A DNA stretch of 64,000 nt from Melanocharis versteri (lineage: Eukaryota > Chordata > Aves > Passeriformes > Melanocharitidae): NCBI GenBank assembly GCA_013397845.1, contig VZTG01008661.1:1610683-1674682 (forward strand), written 5' to 3'. Below, piece by piece: positions 12,416 to 24,356 of the stretch. The notes under the pieces were generated by a model. It worked only from the letters and a program-made list of their open reading frames with translations, made no database searches and was not told the DNA's origin. The translations under genes and the position numbers were made by a program. Each line of letters opens with the position of its first letter. Within the stretch, counting starts at the first letter, position 1.

Positions 12416-15338
12416 ATTTGGACTGCTGCCACAAGTATTGACTCTCTAAAAAAAGAGTTGGGTCTCCATCAAGAAGACAGTGATCCAGGGCCTTTTCAAC
12501 TTTTGAGGCTCACATCTCCCTTCCATTTACTCAGCAGAGAACTACTATTATTATTATTCTAAACCTGGGTCATTGAAGCAATCTGCTCTACCTTTTCACA
12601 GATTCGGATCAGCATGGCTGAGATAGTGAGCAGCTGGAGCTGGGGCTGAGCAAGGAGCCACAGGCAAACAGGAAGAATTCTTGAGCCACTTTACCATCTT
12701 CATCTTTATTCTCCTTGGCTTGAGCTTTGTGCCCTGAACAGTACAGGAAAAAAAAAACAACAACCTACGCTTTTCTTGCAAAAGGCTTTCATATACAATA
12801 AGATTTCTCTAACTGCCCAAGCCTTTTCTTCTCTAGACTAACCAGCATGAATATTAAATAATAACATTATAACATTCCCTCTTGAGCTGACACATCCATT
12901 TAAGAACACTACAGCTTGCCAGCCACTAAGCAGTTACTGGTTGGTGCAAGTTTATTTACTGAAGAGTCCTCTAATCAAAACACACTTGCTAATTATTGCA
13001 GAAGAACACACATATCCATTTGTAATTATTACTTAAAAGAAACAATGATTTTCTCTCTGATCAGCCTTCAGTTAGATTCCCATCAAAAGAATCACATGAA
13101 CTGATGGGGTCCAACAGGCTTTTCATGTGTTTTCTTTTTTTGTGCTTCATAATGAAGCTCTCCCTCATAAACTTTTAAAAATGGACTCATTTCCTTTACC
13201 AGGATGTGATTTTCTGGTAACTGCTTTTCATTTTCTGTCTTGAGCAAAGTAGATAATTCATTTCTCTTTACCAATAATCTGAGTGATTGGTAAAGTGTCA
13301 CGCACATCAATGGATCCATGACAGCAATCACAGAAGTGACAAAGATCTTATTTTTTTCTCTGACTTCTTCAAGGAAAATAAGCATTTTCCAAAGAATACA
13401 GCTAAAACCAGATGAGAACAATTTTTTTGTGAATAGAAAATTCATTGAAAAAGGCTGTGACAGAGAGAAACTTTATATCTGAATCCAGCCCACAGTTGGA
13501 GGGAATCTTCTACAAAACAAACAAACTGAACAAAAACAAAACAAAAAAGGCAGGAGGGATTTTGGAACAGCGCATATTTCATTGTGAAATTTTCTGAGAG
13601 CTTCTTGTTTCCAATGATGCTGAAATGTTGCATTTCAACATATTCTAAAAAAAATTTTTTTTCATTGTGAAACTTTTTTTTAATGTCAAACCAGCCTAAG
13701 TTTAATTAGATGCAAAAGAATTAACTCCTCCAAATCAAACGAAACATTGAGTCAAAGTAAAAAAGCTCAAGGAGTCTTAAATTACAGATTTTTTTAAACA
13801 ATTTGGTTCAGCAACCACGTAAAAAAATCTATTGTTTGGTGTAATAAATTATACTATTTTTTATATAACTACAACGGGATAGCATGGGGGACAATTGCTT
13901 TTCTTCCCCCTCAAACTAATATGTCTTCCTTTTTTTTCTTAGACATTTCATTAAAGACAGTTCATGTTAAATAACTTGGCCAAAGCTAAAATCAGCTCTT
14001 CCAATAAGCCCTCAACTTTTTCCACTTCTCTTCAGTTAAATCACCATTTTCCCAGTGATGAGGAGTTCAAGGTCACCGCTCCACTTTTGACCACCACACC
14101 CCTGCTAGGGAAGGAGTGCACAGACTGAGAGACCACCACCACCCTACATAGCTTAAATGCCAGAAAGAGAGGCAGAAGACGTGATGGAGACCAGAAGTGC
14201 CGGATGACAGAATGGCTGGCACAGCATCACATGGAACTTCAGACAGAGCTGCAATGTTTTGTAGCCCGCAGCTGTTTCACTGTGGGAAGTGATCCTTGAT
14301 CCAGCCCGGATCTGTCCCGATGCTCCGTGCACTGCAGTGCCCACCGTGGGCTCTTCCTGGCGGAAGCAGGACTGGCTGCTGATCCCTTCGCTACTCTTGT
14401 TCCCAGATAACCACAACAAAATGCTTAGTGTCCACTTTCCCAGCACTTGAGCCGCCTTCACACTGCCAAAGATAACTTTTAATTAAGGTGTCAAAACCTG
14501 ACAAGATTGATCACAGAGGTGGTTTCCTCCGTGCTGAGCTGTCTCAGATCCCAAACTCCTTTTTCAACTATACCTTTCAACCACTTAATTAACAAGAGGT
14601 TCATCGTCCGACTTGCCAAAAAAAAGGAATCTCAATCTCCATAAAAGGAGTCAGAGATAGAAAAGAGCCAACAATTTTTTTTTACTTGTCCTCATGTTTA
14701 TGTTCAAATGTCTATATAGCTTCTTTTTTGATGATTTCACCCAACAATGATCACTTTGATAACTGTAGAATTATTTGGCCATGAGAGTTACTATTCAAAT
14801 AGTTTTGCTTGCCTTTTTTCATCACAAAAAAAGCCAAGCATTTTTCTTCTTTTTCATCTTCATCTAAAAATAAGCAATCAATCAGCCCATGTAGAGTCTA
14901 TTCCAAGTGAGGTTTTTTTGTATGGTGGACTAGATTTGTGATGGGGAAGTCATCTGCATTTTAAAAGAACTGGATACTGAAATTGTATGCAGAAGAACAG
15001 GATTTTAGCAACACAAAGAGTTTCTTCTGACTTTATTCCCTTCACCCTTTTAGTTTGCTGAATAGCTGAGAACATTGGATGGATTATAAAGCCTGGCACA
15101 TGCTGCATGCATAGAAGGGGAGTGTGTGTTGCCAAAGCCCACTTGGGTGCAATGAAGTACAGAATCAAAAGGAAAACAAAGACCACAAAGTGATCTAGAC
15201 TGTTCCCTTCTCAAAACAAATTTATCTCCCAGGTTACATTCCACAGTGGTTTATCCATTCCATAATGACTGCAAGAAGGGAGAAGGCACTTTGCAAAAGC
15301 TATGCTAAGACAGACAGTCCTTTTACTTCCAAGCACAA
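12416..15338. other. Gene-free intergenic sequence
   Basis: AT-rich with several T and A homopolymer runs (for example 13650-13690). No gene, RNA or dated repeat is recognised. Confidence 0.55.
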
Positions 15339-16047
15339 GTACAGGCTGGGCATAGACTGGATTTAGAACAACCCCAAGGAGAAGGACTTGGGGGTGTTGA
15401 TGGATGGGAAGCTCAGTGTGACTCTGCAACGTGGTCTTGTGGCCCAAAAAGCCAATGGCATCTTGGGCTGCATCCAAAGCACCGTGGGCAGCAAAGTGAG
15501 GGACGGCAGCTCTGCTCCGCTCTCATGAGTCCTCACCTGCAGTGCTGCATCCAGCTCTGGGGTCCCCAGCACAGGAAGGGCATGGACCTGTTGGAGCAGG
15601 TCCAGAAAAGTCCATAAGGATCATCAGAGGGCTGGAGCACGTCTCCAGTGAAGACAGACTGAGAGAGCTGGGGTTATTCAGCCTGGGCAAAGAAGGCTCA
15701 AAGATGATCTTAACTGTGACCTTGAGCAGAAAAACAGGAACTACAAGAGAGCTGGAGAGGGACATTTCACCTGGGCATATAGTGACAGGACCAGGGGAAT
15801 GGCTTTAAACTGCAGAGGGTAGATTTAGATTGTATATTAGGAAGAAATTTTTTTACTATGAGGGTGGTGAAACACTGGCACAAGTTGCCCAGAGAACCTG
15901 TAGATGTCTCATGTCTGGAAATGTTCAAGGCCAGGCTGGATGGGGCTTTGAGTGACCTGGTCTAGTGGAAGTTGTCTCTGCCCATGGCAGGGAGTGGGAA
16001 CTGGATGATCTTTAAGATCTCTTCCAACCCGAACCACTGTTTGATTC
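15339..16047 (+). mobile_element. CR1 LINE, 5'-truncated copy (about 0.7 kb)
   Basis: The longest CR1 in the window. It begins within the reverse transcriptase/3' coding region (CAGGCTGGGCATAGACTGG, then AAGGAGAAGGACTTGGGGGT), passes GCTGGAGCACGTCTCC and GAGAGAGCTGGGGTTATTCA, and ends TCTTCCAACCC...TTGATTCT at the CR1 3' terminus. Stops and small indels break the coding part, so it is dead. Orientation is clear from the 3' end at higher coordinates. Confidence 0.92.
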
Positions 16048-19000
16048 TCTACAGGAGTTGAGGAGAGGAAAAGCTTCAAGACACGGAAGATAAGATTTTC
16101 CACCAAAGCACCTTTGCAGCATGTTCTCTCTACAGACATGGCTCTTGCCATCGGCCTCTCTTTCCTGCTCCGTTATCTCCTTCCAGTTGCCCTCACTACA
16201 TCTCTCATCAGTTTTCAGGTCTGAGGAAGCATTTTAACATTTGCAGAAATGAGCATTGAACTGAGAAGGACATTGTGGAGAGGGCAGAGAAGGGTGCAGT
16301 CAGTGCCACCAGAGCAGCAGATAGCCACTGGTGCAGAGATGTCTGCTTTCCACCCATCACCTGGAGCACAGAGCATACAACACATGCACGGCACATCCAG
16401 CATCCAGATCCCCTACCCCAGTCCCCAGATTCCTTCAATGCTTATTTTCATAGGGACTCTCAGTGGCCCTAAAGACTCCCCAAACTCTGAAGTTTGTTAT
16501 GCCTCTCCCACTCTTGCCCTCTCATTACCCCTATGACAAGGCAGAAAAGCCAGGGCAAAAAGTCTTTGAGCCACCTCTCCAGCCTCATGTCAGTATTTGC
16601 TTTCAAGGAACACTTGTGTTTTACAAACCCTTTCCAGATAACATAAATCTTTTGTGGATTAATTAACACATTAAATGGAGAACACAGACATTTTCAGCAG
16701 GTGACAGTTCAGTGAAAGCAGGCCAACAAAACCCAGCAGTTCTGCTGCAAGTGCCTTAGGCAAAGCCCCACAGTCCCACTTGCCTGCTTGCCCTGCACAC
16801 CTCTGGAATGCAGCAGCTCCTGGGCAGATTAGCAGAGGTTTCCTTTGGTGACAGACACATAAAAGCCCACACAATAGCGCTCTGACAGCTTCCAGTCAGT
16901 CTCTATATGGCTAGATTTATGAAATTCCAGAAGCACTAGACTCCCATTTACAGAGGCAGCCTAAGAGCCAAGAGTACATTACTGCACTATAATATGCAAC
17001 TAGAACAGAACCAGATAAAACCTGAATTTTTATTAACCTTTAATTCACTGAACACTGCCAGAACTCTAGTTTTGTGGTTTGAGATACATTAAATATACCA
17101 TACCTATGCATAAATTCATATGTTGCTTAGGAATGCTTCTGATGAGTTTTTAAATTCATTGTCAAGGCTGAAAGGCTGAAACCTAACTTTTCCTTCACAT
17201 TCAATTGCCTGTAAGAAATCTGCAGATAAAGGTTGTCTATTATTTGATTCTTCAGTCAATACATAAAAAAGTTCAACGCAAAAGTGTGTGATGCCAAAGG
17301 CAAAAGCATAGGATATAAAAATAAATTATAAAATCTTAATGCACCCCCCCAACCTACTCACTGGCCAGTTCTCTTTCCACACCTCTAACTGGAGCTAATT
17401 TAATCTTTAAAATACCCAGCAAGGAAAAACAGTGCTGTGGTTTTGGTACGTTATGTTTTTGCCTTTAAAAAAAACACTTGGAACAACATGAAAATTATTG
17501 TCTCAAGGGAAATGGGGTGTTTACAAAAAAGTCATGTTCCTTTTTAACCGCCTTAAGTTCATTGTGGCCTTCATTTCATTCAATGCTCTCCATCACCACA
17601 GAACAGCAAGACTGTTACTCCATTCCCCCTGAAATATTTAGAGAGTAAGAAAAAAAGTGTTTTGCTTTTCACAGAAGAGGCTTATGAAGCCATGAGGTCT
17701 GACACGAGGATCATTCTAGTTCATAAGGAATTCGCTCAATGAGCATTCAACCAGCTTTTTGGCACCTGGAATTATTCATTCAACACTTTTTTTCCCAAAG
17801 ATAGACAATCCAAATATGTAAGATTGCAACTGTGTAAACCGAAGAGATGGATACTTAGTTGTGTACTTGGGGTTACACTACCTGGAATAAAATTAGGTCT
17901 CAGGACCTAAATTGCTCTTCAAATATTTTATTTGAAAAAATACCTGAAGTCCCAAAGTTCACAATTCAGGAGCAAGGAAAATCACTTTCCATGAAATGCA
18001 TGCCATTTGATGCTGTCGAAAAATAATACTGAGATAGAGAAACTACTTTGCACACTTTCATGCTTACAGTTTCCAGGTTTCTAGGAAATGGGGTAGAAGC
18101 TGCAAGGATGATTTATAGTATGTGCAACACTTCAGAAACATCCAAAGTCCAGTCAGCCTGAAAGGCAGCGACAGCATCACATCTAGAAACTGGCTCAGAG
18201 AAAAGCACATACTATAGCTGTAACTCAAAGCCTGTGGGAAACAATACATTATTCCACCTCATGGAATGGGCTCAAGGCTAAATACAGAATTCTACCTGCG
18301 ATTCAGTAAAAGCCCTTGGATTAACACAACACAAAGTAGCCTTCAAATGGCTGCTGCTAAATATCTGACCCTTCAACTTCTTCCTCATTTCTGCTTTCTC
18401 TCCCAGGTCTCATAGAGGTGTTGGAGGGTGGCAACACCAAATTCAGTGATACTATTTTACCTCCCCAAAGGCTATTTCATACAGACCTCATTATTTTCCT
18501 GCACAACCACATCCCTCTCTAGGGACCACTGGCTCCAAACCTGATGGCCCCAGGAAGGGTCTGCTGAGCAGCCCTCAGCCTGTATGGTCAGCATAAACGC
18601 GCAAAGGAAGAAAGGGAAGCCTGCATACCACTGCTTGTGCACAGTCCCTTGCTCCTTCTCACCACTGAGGCAGCTGCAACAATAAAACAGCAGTGGCAGC
18701 TAAACAATATTTCTGCAATTTCTCCAAGCCAGGATTTTTTTTTTTTTATCTCTAATGCCGTAATTCCAGGACTTGGCTCCACTATTCTATTTGTATTAAT
18801 GCACAGGGGCAGATTTTACAGCACATGACAGAGTAAGAATATTTTATATGGCTTACAAGCCAAGAAATAATGCAAATTTGGGTTATAAAAGTCCTGTCAG
18901 CATATTGCGCCTGCCTCTTTGCCAACACCAGTTTGCTCCCTCTCATATTTTATTACATGGTTTTTAAAATTACTACAGGAGGCTGAAATTCCACTTGCAG

Positions 19001-20240
19001 GTCATTACTGACTCTTAACAGACAGCTACCAAAGCTTTTTGGGGAAGTCCAAATGAGACCACATGAAACCACATGGTATTGGCTCTCCCTCACTTAATGT
19101 TCCCCCCCACCACCACCAGCCCTCATCCTGGGAACCCAAATCCTTGGCTAAATCTTCATGGATCTGTTGGGGATGCTGCAAAGTTTCTCCCTCCCACTGG
19201 TGTATGTAATTTGGAGAAAACTGATGTGTGTGTAGATGAAAGAACCCTTGACCCACAGCCCTTGACCTGACAGAAACACAAGAAAAGGCTGTTCCCTCCA
19301 ATATAGTCATTAAAAAGATATGGGATGTAGGTGTTTTTTCAGCAAAAGTGTCATACCTTATCTGATCATATTATATACCTAAATGAGCTCTGTCCAGAGG
19401 GCAGATATACAATTACATATAAATGATATCCATCCCCAAGGAGCTCTGCCTTTACTCCTTACCTACCTGTGACAGCCATCAGCCCATTCCACAGTGAATT
19501 ACCACTCTATGCACCACCTGAGTTGTGCCAGTGAGATGGGAGGGCATTGCCCTGAGTTAAAGTCAGTAACATCTTGTAACTTGTCTAGAGACACACAGTG
19601 ACCTTTTCTTCTGCCAGATTGTGCTTAGACCATAAGCTCATCAGGAAAAATTAACTACAACTATGCACGAAATTAAAAGAGAAGGTCTCAGCAAGCCATG
19701 ACATTTTGCTGTGCTTAGAAGAGGCACTGCAATTCTTGTGCAGCTGGAAAGTGCTGAGATAGTTTTAATGGCATCTGCTGTCTCTTGATTGACAGAGCAT
19801 AAACATTTCAGAAATATAGGCAACAGCACTGCAGCCACACAGCATCAGGCAGCATTATTTACTGACTGCAAGCGAGCTACTGCTATCAGTCACAAACTGC
19901 ACATCCAGCTCAGGGTTATTGTGATTTTGTTTGAGAAATGTCCTTTTCTGGATGAAGAGGTATTAGCAGCTTCACAAACACTGTCAGCTAATCAAAAAAT
20001 ATTAGAGAAGCTCTCCACAGCTTAGTGGTTTTTTGTCACTTGCTCTAGATGTTAGGAGTATGTGGAAATGAATAAATGTATTAATACACAGCAGCCTGTC
20101 AGGAGCCCTTGGCATGCTGTGAGCCCGTGTACTGCATTTGCCAGTCAAATCTGCCTGATACTCTCAGCAGTCCCTGACAGCAACGTGTTCACGTGGGAAT
20201 CAACAAGAAGTCTGCTTTTAAATGGTGATATCTGGCATTA
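16048..20240. other. Gene-free intergenic sequence
   Basis: No supported gene or recognised repeat. There is a C run near 17343 and a T run near 18735. Confidence 0.5.
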
Positions 20241-20585
20241 TCACAGAATCACAGAATATGCTGAGTTGGAAGGGACCCACAAAGATAATCACATCCAACT
20301 CCCAGCCCTGCACAGGACACCCCAGTTATCACACCACGTGCCCAAGAGCTTTGTCCAAACACTTCTTAAGCTCTGTCAGGCTGCTGCTGTGACCACTTCC
20401 CTGGGGAGCCTGTTCCAGTGCCCAACCACCATCTAGGGGAAGAACCTTTTCCTAATATCCAACCTAAACCTGCCCTGACACAACTTCGGGCCATACCCTT
20501 GGGTCCTGTCCCTGCTCACCACAGAGCAGAGATCAGTGCCTGCCCCTCCTCTTCCCCTCATAAGGAGGTTGTGGACTGTGAGTTT
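20241..20585 (-). mobile_element. CR1 LINE 3' fragment
   Basis: Starts on the plus strand with ATCACAGAATCACAGAATAT (the reversed CR1 3' end), then GAGTTGGAAGGGACCCACAA, and continues into CCTAATATCCAACCTAAACC and AGGAGGTTGTGGACTG. About 345 bp. Its terminal sequence closely resembles the tail of the SINE at 60776-60912, suggesting that this CR1 subfamily supplied the SINE's tail. Confidence 0.92.
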
Positions 20586-20836
20586 CTACCTAAGCCATAA
20601 GTGGTATTTCATTTACAGGCCTGACACAGATGTGATGTTTATTTACCCCACATTTATGTTCCATAATCTGAACAACACTGTGACTTTTCTTACTAAAAGC
20701 ACTGACTGTGCTCACTAATTCCATCCCTGCTAAGTTTTGCTTGCTGCTATCCTGGTGGATGGAACTTGCCTTTCTGGATTCAGAAAGACCCTCATTTTGG
20801 GACATAAACAGACTGCTGGATCACAGGCTGGTTGGG

Positions 20837-21062
20837 AAGAGGGGCCAGGGTAGGAGCAGGAAGGGATGGAAGGGAGAAGGAAGGAAAGGGAAGACAAGTA
20901 CTGGTGGAAAAAAAAAACCCAGGAAATAAGTGAAGAAAAGTGAGGACTCTTTCTGTCAACTTCTTCCTCTTTTCCTTTCTTCTGAGGTCCTCTCACACTT
21001 CTCCACCATCTCCTTTGACTGACAGCTTCCTGACTTCTCCCATTTTTCTTTTCTGATTTCTT
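20837..21062. repeat. Purine-rich tract followed by pyrimidine-rich tract
   Basis: About 20837-20945 is nearly all A and G on the plus strand (GGGA and GGAA units). From about 20951 to 21062 it is mostly C and T. The two halves can pair imperfectly. There is no sign of coding or a transposon. Confidence 0.6.
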
Positions 21063-23699
21063 TACACTGGACTTTTTCATCTACTAACACACCAGAAAAA
21101 CCAGTGCCAGTGCCAGAGCCTGCCCCCAGCAAGGCAGGAGCTGTGGGCAGTGGGGGGATTCCCCTGCCAGCTGGAAGCCTCTCAAACAGAGCTGCAATGC
21201 AGTGCAGTGCTGCCTCCCCATTATACACTAGTGAAAACCACACAAAGATGGATGCTCCTGTGGAAATACTGGATATCAAAAGGGAAGAGTTTGGTATCAA
21301 GACAAAGAAATCAACAACACGCCAGTAAACTGTTTTGTATAAAAACAAACAAATCTCTCCCATACAAAATGGGACGCATGTCTGAATGGTAATCTTCTCT
21401 GTGCTTTGGTGTCTGAAACAGAGCAGCTGGGTGGTGAGAATTTAGGAAGTATTTTTAAAGCAAAAACACGTGCTTTAGGAAAACAAAACCAATATCCAAT
21501 ATACATTCTGTTGACATTGATATCACAAATCAACAACATGCCCCTGTAGACCAAGGAAGAAGACAAACTGAATAAGAAACAATCCCCTAGAATGCGCAGT
21601 ATCTCAGTCTCTGCTCTCATCTGCTTTCTCCTGGCACTCAAGGCTTGTGATACTCTCTAGCACCAGTGCATGTCACAGCACTGCAGTTCTGCCCTGAGAG
21701 GAATGTCTTTTGGCACGAAACACAGCTCACATCCTGCTCACGGTTATGCCTGTGTGAAACCAAGGGGCTGGATTTATTCCAGCAAAGGAATAAGGATACA
21801 AGAAAGCCATTTTTAAGATACAACTGATTTGAAAAAGGCCAAGATCTAATCACAGAAATCAAAATAGTGTACACTAAATGATACATGGATATGTACTTTA
21901 CCTTCCCATGTGTTCCAAGAGATACATCTCACTTTGCTGCAAGCTGTATCAATGCATAAAGTCAGAGGAACTTAAACAGTGTAACAGCCTTAAGACTGAT
22001 TCATGAGTTCGATCAAAAGCTTATCAGTTTTATGACAAATTACCAGCCAGTAAAATTTAATCCACAAAGTTATATATTATGTCATCCTTGAGTAATGCCT
22101 AATACACAAAAATAATTTTTTCAGTAGCACTTTTCCAATTATTTAATACAATTTCTTGCAGGTTTTGTTGCATTACAATATTTTTCATTGTTTTTGATCT
22201 TCAGTGGCAATGTAACATATCTTTATATGGAGACCACCAAGAGATTTTCTTTGGACAGAGTGTAACTTTTTTGCTGTTATTCTGCTGGTTCCTGTTAGAT
22301 TCATATGCATATACATATTTAGTATTTTGTATCATTACAATTTTGTAATGTTAATTGTTCAGTAAGAACAAATCACATTTAGGCTAACTTTCCCTTTGGT
22401 ATTCCTACACTTACTATGGGAAAAATTATCTTTGTCTGTTAAGCATCACATACTCTTACAGCAGTCAGCAAGTAATAAGCCAAATTCTGAGGTTTCTCCA
22501 AAGCTCAAAATATTTTGAGTCCCACATCTCTATACTGATGCACAGCAGTCCTGAGGGACACATCTTTACAATGTATAGGTTGATCCTGTCCTTTTTTGTT
22601 TCTCTGTCTCAGAAGGAGGCTAGATCTCTGTGCCTTAGTAAATTTAAGCGTACCTCAGCTACCTACTTACTGTATTTTGCAATTGAAAATCTGGCAGACA
22701 CATGAAAAATCAAGCTTCTGCGGTCACTGAAGTCAATTGCCATCTTTTGGCATCTTACTCACTTATGAAGTCAATTCTATGGAGTTTGATCTTCTTGAAT
22801 AGAAACTCAGTACAGGCTGCTGTATTTGACCCAGTAATATTAAAAAAATAAAACAGTCTAACCTCTCTTTAAGCAAAATATTGACATCACAGTGTCTTCG
22901 ATTTTCCGTTGCCCAGCATCTAATTTAGTCACTAGACAAACGAAAGAAAATGAGTATTCAGAAACACTATGGACTATAAGGTCCACTTAACACTATAAGG
23001 TCCTTGAGCTTCTCCAGCACTGCTTTATGCTAAGCTCAAGGACTGGCTTTCCTTTCAAATAGCCCTAGAAGATCTTGTTTGAAACAGGGCAGAGTTAGCT
23101 GGCTGCTTGAGAAATCCCTGGAGAGGAGAGGAACGTACAGAGCTGCAGGACTCTGCCAAGCAATGAGCACTGCTCCAGCCCACAGCACACACCAGGCAAG
23201 CTGCCACCACCAGCAGATGAGCTTTAGAAAAAGGAGCTGAAATAGTTTCAATATGGGTGCTCGCTCGCAGTGCCCACCCTGCATCTCTGCTGGGCAACAC
23301 ACGGCAGAGAAGAGCACGTCCTCACATCTCCACTGCTCGGCACCTCAGCCCTGGACAGAGACCCAGCAGAGCAGCCGAGGTGCTGCTCACACGGCTCCTA
23401 CCACTGAGGCAGCAACCCCGGCAAGGAGCAGCGCTGGCAGCAGGGAGCAGGAACTTCTAAAGACCACCACAGGTGCTTGCTTCAGTGCCCACAAATCAAA
23501 GTCTCTGGGGAAGCCACTGGGCTGGCCTTAATTACAGCAGGATCCCTGCCAGGAACCAGAATTGCTGAGGGTCACAATGGCAGGAGAGGTGGCTAAATGG
23601 TACAAGAAGCTCTTATCCTGCTTACACCAGACACTTCGTCCTGGGACTTATGATTTAAAACCTTTAGGACCTGTTAGAGCTGGGCTACAGCTGGATCCT
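21063..23699. other. Gene-free sequence downstream of KCNS3
   Basis: Mostly AT-rich. It includes the small hairpin at 23000-23043 and a moderately GC-rich patch at about 23240-23520 with no recognisable coding content. Confidence 0.5.
23000..23043. repeat. Perfect 12-bp inverted repeat (hairpin)
   Basis: GTCCTTGAGCTT (23000-23011) and its exact reverse complement (23032-23043) flank a 20-nt loop. Just upstream, ACTATAAGGTCC is directly repeated (22973-22984 and 22992-23003). The stem is too short for a typical microRNA precursor, and no terminator role is implied. Confidence 0.8.
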
Positions 23700-24356
23700 A
23701 GGAAAAATATAGGCACAATGGGAATCATTTATTTTAACAAACTAAAAATGTATTGTGCTTTTGGAAAGAAATTAATAAATATTATGCTTCCATGGAGTAA
23801 AAACAATATGTACCAATATATTTTCTGCCCCAACTTAGGAAACGGATTCCCAACTCTGAAATCACATAAATGTTTTAGTGAGCACAGTTTTACATGTACA
23901 CAATTCCTTCTTTTATCTAATGTATTTGCAGGTAAAAACTTCACTAAGTTGTGCAATAGTTCTTATATGTTTGTAATATATCTCTACCTGAAGAGCAGCA
24001 AATTATAAAAGCAAATCCTGTGTAAGATATGAGACTGCTGCAGGGGAAAATACAAACAAATCAAACACAAAACCAAAAAAACAATTATCTCACATTTAAA
24101 ACTGTTTTCCCAACTTTTTGTCCCCAAGAATGCATAACATTAGTTGTGTAAAAACTAAACCACGATATGAGGCATATTTTAAAGTCTCATATAAACAATG
24201 AAGCTTTTATGGCATCCTCAGAGCAAAGAATGTCCAAATATGGCTGAGAGTTAAGTACCCTGAGAATCGACTGCTCTTAATGAATTCACTGAAGTTTCTA
24301 AGTCCACATTTACCAAGAACCAGAAGAGAAACAAAGAGAAACAAATGTGGTTCAAC
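23700..24356 (-). other. KCNS3: Probable KCNS3 3'UTR with candidate poly(A) signal
   Basis: AT-rich sequence directly downstream of the KCNS3 stop. The first AATAAA on the minus strand is at 23728-23733 (TTTATT on the plus strand), which would give a 3'UTR of roughly 0.65 kb. Transcript data would be needed to fix the end, and more distal sites are possible (for example near 21770). Confidence 0.35.

Noticed and set aside
11801..12562. 253-codon open frame on the plus strand
   Set aside because: It reads through a CR1 3'-end fragment and has no recognisable domain. Probably chance.
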